Assembly (NCBI GenBank): GCA_903960725.1
Contig: CAJCBY010000171.1
Coordinates: 1-6,513, forward strand
Length of the DNA stretch: 6,513 nucleotides
Direction of reading: 5' to 3'
From: an uncultured Cytophagaceae bacterium
GTDB lineage: Bacteria > Bacteroidota > Bacteroidia > Cytophagales > Spirosomataceae
A program made the position numbers and the translations under genes. Below the pieces are notes generated by a model. It ran no database searches, was not told the DNA's origin, and was given only the letters and a program-made list of their open reading frames with translations. Positions 1 through 5,098 of the stretch are shown here, piece by piece. The first letter of the stretch is position 1, and each line of letters starts with the position of its first letter.

Positions 1-5
1 CTTTG

Positions 6-47
6 TAGCGAGACCGGGATTTGAACCCGGGACCTCAGGGTAATGAA
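6..47 (-). tRNA. tRNA 3'-half fragment, possible attachment-site remnant
   Basis: Read on the minus strand, this is the 3' half of a tRNA. It has an anticodon-stem 3' strand CCCTG (36-40), a five-base variable loop AGGTC (31-35), and a perfect T arm CCGGG-TTCAAAT-CCCGG (14-30). The acceptor 3' strand TCTCGCT (7-13) and discriminator A (6) follow. No CCA is encoded. The 5' half is missing: neither the acceptor partner AGCGAGA nor a D arm is found upstream, and the bases facing CCCTG (48-52, GAGAA) do not pair. Homology seems to start in or next to the anticodon loop. The loop reads TTCATTA, which would give a CAT (Met-like) anticodon, but T at position 37 is abnormal, so identity is uncertain. 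Such fragments are commonly left where an element has integrated into a tRNA gene. It is not expected to make a working tRNA. Confidence 0.7.
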
Positions 48-73
48 TTCTCTATAATCTCTAATCTACAATC

Positions 74-90
74 TTGACAAAAGTTGTCAA
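74..90. repeat. Perfect 7-bp inverted repeat TTGACAA/TTGTCAA
   Basis: TTGACAA (74-80) and TTGTCAA (84-90) are exact reverse complements separated by AAG. The repeat lies 26 bases beyond the broken end of the tRNA fragment, in AT-rich DNA with no gene. It could be a protein-binding site or a leftover of an intergenic palindrome. No T-run follows to make it a terminator. The rest of 48-154 shows no recognisable feature. Confidence 0.5.
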
Positions 91-154
91 TACCTAAAAC
101 TCCTCTGAGTACCTCGAGCTTATTTTCACACAAATTGTCCTATTTCGACCTTTT

Positions 155-208
155 GACTAAATCGCGGAGCGATGACTAAGACGAAGTCGACTAAGGCGCT
201 CCGCGCCG
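155..208. repeat. Mini-hairpin array 1 (three hairpins with GACTAA spacers)
   Basis: Three short perfect palindromes with three-base loops stand in a row, each preceded by GACTAA (155-160, 174-179, 189-194). The hairpins are ATCGC-GGA-GCGAT (161-173), GAC-GAA-GTC (180-188) and GGCGC-TCC-GCGCC (195-207). On the plus strand the first two loops are C-GNA-G; the third is C-GGA-G on the minus strand. C-GNA-G loops are known to form unusually stable DNA mini-hairpins, as in d(GCGAAGC). The array lies beyond the terminator of the minus-strand operon, so it is probably not in that mRNA. The same three-hairpin order recurs at 308-369. No coding potential is seen. The function is unknown; a dispersed repeat family is the most likely nature. 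Confidence 0.85.
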
Positions 209-219
209 ATACATGCCAT

Positions 220-246
220 AAAAAAGGGTGACAGAATCTGCCACCC
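220..246 (-). terminator. Rho-independent terminator of the dehydrogenase operon
   Basis: Positions 226-246 form a stem-loop: five outer pairs (GGGTG with CACCC), one A-C mismatch, three inner pairs (CAG with CTG after allowing the AAT loop). Six A residues at 220-225 become a T6 run directly after the stem on the minus strand, as expected for intrinsic termination of leftward transcription. It lies about 140 bases past the stop codon of the GMC gene, so the predicted 3' UTR includes mini-hairpin array 2. On the plus strand the tail is only a broken T-rich stretch. Confidence 0.8.
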
Positions 247-284
247 AATCTTTATTCTTTGTGCTTTTTGCTTTGCTCTTTCGA

Positions 285-386
285 GCTGCGTAGCAGCGAC
301 ACCTCCGGACTAAATCGCGTAGCGATGACTTATTGACTAAGCCGCAGGCGACTAAGGCGCTTCGCGCCGACTAGCGACGCCGTCGC
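285..386. repeat. Mini-hairpin array 2 (five hairpins, mostly GACTAA-spaced)
   Basis: Five perfect palindromes with three-base loops are present: GCTGC-GTA-GCAGC (285-297), ATCGC-GTA-GCGAT (314-326), GCC-GCA-GGC (341-349), GGCGC-TTC-GCGCC (356-368) and GCGAC-GCC-GTCGC (374-386). GACTAA stands before the second, third and fourth (308-313, 335-340, 350-355), and GACTA (369-373) before the fifth. The middle three repeat the order and stems of array 1, with an eight-base extra stretch after the second hairpin. The last hairpin ends at the base next to the stop codon of the GMC gene, so the array forms most of that mRNA's 3' UTR. Four of five loops fit C-GNA-G on one strand or the other; the last is GGC on the minus strand. 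The function is unknown. Confidence 0.85.
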
Positions 387-2102
387 TTACAGATTCCTCT
401 TCTTCAACTCACTCACCGCAAATTCAGCTGCACGAGCTGTCATTGCCATGTAAGTCAATGATGGATTCACACAAGAAGCAGACGCCATCACCGCACCATC
501 CGTCATGAACACGTTTTTAACCTCGTGGACTTGGTTGTGCTTGTTAACGATTGAGTTCTTCACAGACGTACCCATACGAGCCGTACCCATTTCGTGAATA
601 CCTAAACCGATGTGCGTGCCTTGCTTGTTGTAGGCGTTGATGTTTTTGAAACCAGCTGCTTCTAACATAGTTGCTGCATCGTTCATCATGTCCTCGCGCA
701 TTTGTAATTCGTTTTGGCCAAACTCAGCAGAGAATTCTAACACAGGTAAGCCCCACTTATCTTTCTTGTCGCTAAGAACGAAGCGGTTCTCTGGATTTGG
801 AAGAATTTCTCCAAAACCACCAAAACCAACTGTCCACTGACCTGGGTGTGTTAAGCTCTCTTTGAATTCCGCTCCGAAGCCATCGGCTCCCACGCCACGG
901 CCCCAACCTTCGCGGCTCGCGCCACCTTGGTATCCGAAACCACGTGAATAAGCACGCTTGTCTTTGCCCCAGTTTTGAAAACGAGGAATATATAAACCGT
1001 TCGGACGATTTCCGAACATGTAATCTTTCTCAAAACCTTCGATCGTCGCACTTGCACCCGCACCTAAGTGGTGGTCCATGATGTTACGACCTAATTGATC
1101 TGAATCGTTTCCTAAACCAGTTTGGTAACGAGCAGACTTCGAGTTCATTAAGATGGAAGTAGAACCGATTGCACCTGCGTTCACGAAGATGATTTTTGCG
1201 AAATACTCTTTCGACTCCATCGTGTTTTGGTCGATTACGCGAACACCTTTGGCCTTCTGCGTAGCCTCATCATAAATGATTTCAGCTGCAATTGCGTTGT
1301 GAACCATGGTTAAACGACCTGTGCGCATCGCTGCAGGTAAAGTCGCTGATAAAGACGAGAAGTAAGCGCCATACGGACAGCCGCGGCTACACTTATTTCG
1401 GTAGTTACATGAAGAACGACCTAAGTCTAATTGCTGCTTCGTAGGCTGAGTTAAGTGAGCCACGCGACCCACTGTTACTGGACGGCCTAATTTTTTGTTC
1501 ACTGCATTTTTAAAGTGAACCTCCGGTGCAGTCATTTTCATGGCTGGTAAAAAATCAGAATCTGGTAACACGTCTAAGCCTTCCGCTTGACCTGAAATAC
1601 CTGCGAATTTCTCAACGTATGAATACCAAGGAGCTAAATCATCGTAACCGATGGCCCATGGAGTTCCGATACCCTCTTTTTCGTTTGCTAAGAAGTCTTC
1701 GCGGTTCCAACGGTAGGTTTGGCGACCCCATAAAAGAGACTTTCCACCTGTATGGTAAGCACGGATCCAGTCGAAGCCACCTTTTTTCTCGATGTATGGG
1801 TTTTTCGAATCATTCTCAAACATGTAACGAGTTTCCTCATTCGCTGTATAACCTGTACGCATGTTTGCCCAATACTCTTCAGCCGCCATATTTGTAGGGC
1901 GACCACGGTGATCGAATTCCCATGGATTTTTCATCGCTGTTTCGTAGCCTTCGATGTGCTTGATCTCGCGACCACGCTCTAAAACGGCTACTTTTAAGCC
2001 TTTTTCTGTTAATTCTTTTGCAGCCCAACCTCCGGAGATACCGGATCCGATGACGATTGCGTCAAACGTTTGGCCTTTTATTGCATCTATATTCAGATTC
2101 AT
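387..2102 (-). CDS. GMC-family FAD oxidoreductase, catalytic subunit of a sugar/polyol dehydrogenase
   Basis: This 571-residue flavoprotein should oxidise an alcohol or hemiacetal group of a sugar or polyol and pass electrons to the respiratory chain. The N-terminal FAD-binding Rossmann motif GSGISGG is at residues 19-25, with the ribose-binding acid at E42. GGKSLLWG (119-126) is the second conserved GMC motif. The C-terminal catalytic pair is H503 in GIHEMGT and N546 in CVNPSLT. C232, C238 and C242 lie in an NKC-x3-CPxGA context that resembles the 3Fe-4S binding region of bacterial FAD-glucose dehydrogenase. There is no signal peptide. The gene starts 18 bases after the Tat-bearing subunit 3 gene, in the same operon, so export as a passenger is likely. 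The start codon lacks a Shine-Dalgarno sequence. The substrate cannot be read from sequence: gluconate 2-dehydrogenase-like, glucose dehydrogenase or glucoside 3-dehydrogenase are all possible. Confidence 0.92.
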   Translation of the reverse strand: MNLNIDAIKGQTFDAIVIGSGISGGWAAKELTEKGLKVAVLERGREIKHIEGYETAMKNPWEFDHRGRPTNMAAEEYWANMRTGYTANEETRYMFENDSKNPYIEKKGGFDWIRAYHTGGKSLLWGRQTYRWNREDFLANEKEGIGTPWAIGYDDLAPWYSYVEKFAGISGQAEGLDVLPDSDFLPAMKMTAPEVHFKNAVNKKLGRPVTVGRVAHLTQPTKQQLDLGRSSCNYRNKCSRGCPYGAYFSSLSATLPAAMRTGRLTMVHNAIAAEIIYDEATQKAKGVRVIDQNTMESKEYFAKIIFVNAGAIGSTSILMNSKSARYQTGLGNDSDQLGRNIMDHHLGAGASATIEGFEKDYMFGNRPNGLYIPRFQNWGKDKRAYSRGFGYQGGASREGWGRGVGADGFGAEFKESLTHPGQWTVGFGGFGEILPNPENRFVLSDKKDKWGLPVLEFSAEFGQNELQMREDMMNDAATMLEAAGFKNINAYNKQGTHIGLGIHEMGTARMGTSVKNSIVNKHNQVHEVKNVFMTDGAVMASASCVNPSLTYMAMTARAAEFAVSELKKRNL

Positions 2103-2120
2103 TTTTTCTAATTTTTCAGA

Positions 2121-2726
2121 TTAATACATGAAAGATTTTTGAGTCGGCTTCATATCCGCGATTAACTCATATTTGCCAGGAGTGGGCTCATAAATAAAGG
2201 ACGCTTGAGCTCCTTTTTCAGAAGTATAGTATCCTAAAAGGGTTAATTCCTTCATTAATCTCCAGAAAGGAACACCGTTAGCGCCTTCTAGGGTGTCTTT
2301 GTCAATATTGTCACCCACCTTGATTTTCTTCTGAGAATAGCTCTTCATTAAATCTTTTGTGTTCGCCTCTAAAAGTTTTAGCATGGCTACTTGACCTGCG
2401 GCAGATTGTCCTAAGAAATCTGCTTTCGCTAAGTCATTCACCCCTTTCAGGAAGCTGTATTGCTCTGGTTTTTTGTAGCAATCATTTAACATCAATTCGA
2501 TGAAAGCGGGAACACCTGCATCGATAGCACCTGGCGTAGACGTTCTTGGAATAATATGTTCAGCGACGGCTGAGACGATTTGACGTTGCGCATCTGTTAG
2601 GCTAAAATCTGCTGCAACGATGGAGGCATTGCCGTTTCTCACATCCATAGCCATTAGCGTAGGAGCTGTAAAAGCACCCCCTAATAACAAGGCGATTTGA
2701 GAGATGGCGTCTCTTCTTTTCATCAT
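2121..2726 (-). CDS. Gluconate 2-dehydrogenase subunit 3 family protein with Tat-like signal
   Basis: This 201-residue protein is the small (gamma) subunit partner of the GMC flavoprotein encoded downstream. The N-terminus has MKRRDAI followed by a hydrophobic stretch of about 15 residues (SQIALLLGGAFTAP), which fits a twin-arginine signal. Family hallmarks are the segment around IIPRTSTPGAIDAGVP (residues 59-74), typical of the subunit 3 family, and FWRLMKELTLLGYYTS near residue 160. In characterised complexes this subunit carries the Tat signal and helps export and stabilise the catalytic subunit. It is the first gene of the operon, behind a predicted promoter at 2776-2805. Two adjacent ATG codons (2724-2726 and 2721-2723) could start it; both keep the signal. 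No cytochrome c subunit gene is beside it, since the next gene upstream is divergent. Confidence 0.9.
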   Translation of the reverse strand: MMKRRDAISQIALLLGGAFTAPTLMAMDVRNGNASIVAADFSLTDAQRQIVSAVAEHIIPRTSTPGAIDAGVPAFIELMLNDCYKKPEQYSFLKGVNDLAKADFLGQSAAGQVAMLKLLEANTKDLMKSYSQKKIKVGDNIDKDTLEGANGVPFWRLMKELTLLGYYTSEKGAQASFIYEPTPGKYELIADMKPTQKSFMY

Positions 2727-2754
2727 GAGTTTAAATTAAATTGTTGTAGGTATT

Positions 2755-2770
2755 TGCCTAATATGAGGCA
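2755..2770. promoter_or_regulatory. Small inverted repeat at the predicted transcript start
   Basis: TGCCT (2755-2759) and AGGCA (2766-2770) are perfect complements around a six-base AATATG spacer. The repeat falls where the minus-strand transcript of the dehydrogenase operon should begin, judged from the -7 element at 2776-2783. It could be a regulator-binding site or a 5'-end hairpin in the mRNA. With only five base pairs it may also be chance. Confidence 0.3.
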
Positions 2771-2775
2771 GAAAA

Positions 2776-2805
2776 CAAATTTAATCACATTCTTCATTAT
2801 TCAAG
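2776..2805 (-). promoter_or_regulatory. Bacteroidota-type promoter for the dehydrogenase operon
   Basis: On the minus strand TAAATTTG (2776-2783) matches the Bacteroidota -7 consensus TAnnTTTG exactly. CTTG (2802-2805) stands 18 bases upstream in place of the -33 TTTG; three of its four bases match, and the spacing is close to the usual 19-21. Transcription would begin near 2770, giving a leader of roughly 45 bases before the first ATG. The promoter lies in the 112-base divergent region shared with the plus-strand PLP enzyme gene, for which no comparable promoter is clear. Confidence 0.5.
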
Positions 2806-2838
2806 GGCAAAATGTAATTTTTTTGCTAATTTTCTACC

Positions 2839-4077
2839 ATGAATAAACGCACTTTCCTAAAAGCATGCACCCTTTTGGGGGCGTCGGCGCCTTGGTTTTC
2901 GTATGCCAAAACCCAAACAGCCGAATCACTCGCTTCAGACGAAGGTTTTTGGGAAGGAATCCGCGCAGGTTATAAGCTGAGTCCAGACTTTATTAATCTA
3001 GAAAGTGGTTACTATAATATTACTCCGGAGGCCACTTTGGAAAAATACATTCAACACATCCGCAAAGTCAACAAACAAGGGGCCTATTATATGCGGACGG
3101 TACAATTTGAGAACAAGAATCGAATCGCCGCGCGTGTTGCTCGCCTGGTAGGTTGTCCAGAAGACACGCTGGTTTTAACGCGAAATACAACGGAATCATT
3201 AGATACAATTATTGCCGGTTTCCCGTGGAAAGCAGGGGATGAGGCCATTTTTGCCATCCAAGATTATGGGGCGATGCAAGACATGTTTAAGCAGGTGGCT
3301 CGTCGCCAGGGAATTGTGCTGAAGATTATTTCTTTACCTAATAATCCATCCTCGGATGAGGAGATTGTGGATCTATATGCCAAAGCGATCACCGATAAAA
3401 CTAGACTTATTATGGTGTGCCACATGGTCAATGTTTCAGGCCAAATTAACCCCGTTCGAAAAATCTGCGACATGGCCCATGCCCGTGGCGTCGAAGTGAT
3501 GGTGGATGGAGCACACGCCGTCGCGCAAATTCAGTTCAAAATCTCAGATCTGAATTGTGACTATTATGGGGCGAGTTTGCACAAATGGTTAGCGGTGCCT
3601 TTGGGCGTGGGAATCTTGCATGTGCGCAAGGAAAAAATTGCGCAAATATGGCCGCTGATTGCAGAAGAGGGTGTTCCTTTGGCAGATATCAAACACCTGA
3701 ATCACGTGGGAACCATTCCTGTATATACGGATTTAGCGGTGGATGACGCCATTGATTTCTACGAAAAACTAGGGCCTGCTAGAAAGGAAGAACGCTTGCG
3801 TTATCTACAAAACTATTGGACTACGAAAGTGCGCACACTTCCACGTGTTCGATTGCACCACCCTGCTGATCCCACTAAATCCTGCGCGATTGCGAATGTG
3901 GGTATTGAGGGCATCAAGCCGTCGGTATTAGCTGAGCGCCTAATGAAAGAATACAATATTTTCACCGTCGCCATCGACGGAGGTAATATCCACGGCTGCA
4001 GAATTACTCCGAATGTCTTTACGACGCCTAAAGAACTAGACGTATTAGTAAAGGCGATTAGCGAATTAGCAAGCTAA
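2839..4077 (+). CDS. Exported PLP-dependent aminotransferase class V-fold enzyme, isopenicillin N epimerase-like
   Basis: This 412-residue protein has the class V aminotransferase fold and probably needs pyridoxal phosphate. TRNTTES (114-120) fits the PLP phosphate-binding loop, D223 in MVDGAHA contacts the pyridine nitrogen, and K249 in SLHKW is the expected Schiff-base lysine. R388 in GCRITPNVFTT near the C-terminus is the likely carboxylate-binding residue. The N-terminus (NKRTFLKACTLLGASAP) resembles a Tat signal with KR in place of RR, followed by a possible cleavage after SYA, so the enzyme may act in the periplasm with its cofactor already bound. It is transcribed divergently from the dehydrogenase operon, and its 3' end overlaps the lactonase gene by 20 bases. 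No Shine-Dalgarno sequence precedes the start. Reaction and substrate are unknown: epimerase, lyase and desulfurase relatives share this fold, but the typical desulfurase cysteine loop is not seen. Confidence 0.85.
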   Translation: MNKRTFLKACTLLGASAPWFSYAKTQTAESLASDEGFWEGIRAGYKLSPDFINLESGYYNITPEATLEKYIQHIRKVNKQGAYYMRTVQFENKNRIAARVARLVGCPEDTLVLTRNTTESLDTIIAGFPWKAGDEAIFAIQDYGAMQDMFKQVARRQGIVLKIISLPNNPSSDEEIVDLYAKAITDKTRLIMVCHMVNVSGQINPVRKICDMAHARGVEVMVDGAHAVAQIQFKISDLNCDYYGASLHKWLAVPLGVGILHVRKEKIAQIWPLIAEEGVPLADIKHLNHVGTIPVYTDLAVDDAIDFYEKLGPARKEERLRYLQNYWTTKVRTLPRVRLHHPADPTKSCAIANVGIEGIKPSVLAERLMKEYNIFTVAIDGGNIHGCRITPNVFTTPKELDVLVKAISELAS

Positions 4078-5098
4078 CCGGCGATTTGACTAAAATATCT
4101 TGGTGGCTGTCTGTTAGTGTTCCACTTACGTTGTTAAACTTAAACACCTGCACGCGGTCTTCCTCTTGACTCGCCACTAACACAAACTTGCCCGATGGAT
4201 CGAAGGTAAAATTGCGGGGGATTTTAGCAACATTTTGGTGGAAAACGCGATTTAATTTACCATTAGCAGAAATCTTAAATACCACAACTTGATTACTAGA
4301 GATGCGGTTGGAGGCCAAAAGCCATTTCCCATTCGGGGAAATATGGATGTCTGCTGAACCTTTCACTTTAGCTGCGGAGGTATCTGCCGGGATGCTTTGA
4401 ATCTTTTTCAAATTTGTGCCGTCCACCGAAAACACGTCTACATCCGAACTCAATTCGTTCAACAAATAAGCTCGATCGCCTTTTGCATTGAAGCGAATAT
4501 GGCGTGGACCGTTGCCGGGAGTAATGGCGATCTCTGAGCGATTTTCTTCTAAAAGCCCGTTAGCTAATATCCGGTGAGCATAGAGCTTATCCGCACCTAA
4601 ATCAGTTACGAACAAGGTATTTTGATCCGGTGAAAGGGTGACCATGTGGGCGTGAGAGCTGTTTTGGCGGTCATTATTTACACTAGAACCGCGGTAGGCG
4701 ATGTACTGTGCTAAGGGGTTTATTTTGCCCTTGTCTGTAGTAAAAACGCTCACACTTCCACCCGAATAATTTGCGGTGTATAGCGTTTGAGATTTTTCGC
4801 GGAATAAAACGAAGCAGGGGTGATCGCCACGACTCAATTCCGTATTAATGGCCTGGTATTTTCCATCTTGTAATTGGAAAGACGAAACGTTCGCCTTGCC
4901 GTCGCCTTCTTCTGAAACGGAGAATAAATAATTCCCAGCAATGGCCTGGTAAGACGCCGCTGGAACTCGAAGACTGTAGCTTTTTCTAGCGATTCCAGTT
5001 CTATCGTTCCAATTAAATACCTCGATGCCGGGATTGCCTTTGGACGTATACGAACCGATAATCAGTTGCGGAAGGAGTAAAATCGTGCTCAAAGTCAT
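4058..5098 (-). CDS. Lactonase family beta-propeller protein (YbhE/6-phosphogluconolactonase-like)
   Basis: This 346-residue protein belongs to the seven-bladed propeller lactonase family that includes E. coli YbhE, which hydrolyses 6-phosphogluconolactone. Family motifs are present in order: SHAHMVTLSPD (148-158) followed by VTDLGADK, GNGPRHIRFN (195-204) followed by LLNELSS, ADIHISPNGKWLLASNR (249-265), and PRNFTFDPSGKFVLVAS (294-310). Length is normal. The N-terminus MTLSTILLLPQLIIGSYTS is hydrophobic but has no positive charge, and the first propeller strand begins at about residue 12, so a signal peptide is doubtful. The start is well fixed: an in-frame TAG lies one codon upstream. Its ATG overlaps the TGA of the RND gene (ATGA), implying translational coupling. 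The real substrate is unknown; many members are only annotated by fold, and cis,cis-muconate-type cyclases are also related. Confidence 0.88.
   Translation of the reverse strand: MTLSTILLLPQLIIGSYTSKGNPGIEVFNWNDRTGIARKSYSLRVPAASYQAIAGNYLFSVSEEGDGKANVSSFQLQDGKYQAINTELSRGDHPCFVLFREKSQTLYTANYSGGSVSVFTTDKGKINPLAQYIAYRGSSVNNDRQNSSHAHMVTLSPDQNTLFVTDLGADKLYAHRILANGLLEENRSEIAITPGNGPRHIRFNAKGDRAYLLNELSSDVDVFSVDGTNLKKIQSIPADTSAAKVKGSADIHISPNGKWLLASNRISSNQVVVFKISANGKLNRVFHQNVAKIPRNFTFDPSGKFVLVASQEEDRVQVFKFNNVSGTLTDSHQDILVKSPVSLLIR

Noticed and set aside
6..120. Complete tRNA, or a tRNA interrupted by a group I intron in the anticodon loop
   Set aside because: No D arm and no AGCGAGA acceptor strand were found on the minus strand in the next several hundred bases, and no intron core is recognisable. 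A fragment fits better.
155..386. CRISPR array
   Set aside because: The constant part is only six bases, the units between are palindromes of 9-13 bases, and no cas gene or spacer-like unique sequence of the usual length is present.
637..840. Plus-strand open frame of 67 codons
   Set aside because: It lies fully antisense inside the GMC gene, whose protein is clearly conserved. It has no recognisable domain.
1526..1982. Overlapping open frames on both strands within the GMC gene
   Set aside because: These are shadows of the GMC coding frame, with no family resemblance and no start context of their own.
2727..2838. Plus-strand promoter for the PLP enzyme gene
   Set aside because: No TAnnTTTG match at a sensible distance from the start was found. 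T-rich stretches before the ATG are too degenerate to call.
2839..4077. Cysteine desulfurase (NifS/SufS type)
   Set aside because: Fold and lysine agree, but the characteristic active-site cysteine loop is not seen, no iron-sulfur assembly genes are adjacent, and an export signal is present.
4058..5098. Oxidative pentose phosphate pathway assignment for the lactonase
   Set aside because: Glucose-6-phosphate and 6-phosphogluconate dehydrogenase genes are not nearby, and the gene is coupled to an efflux pump, so the fold alone does not settle the substrate.
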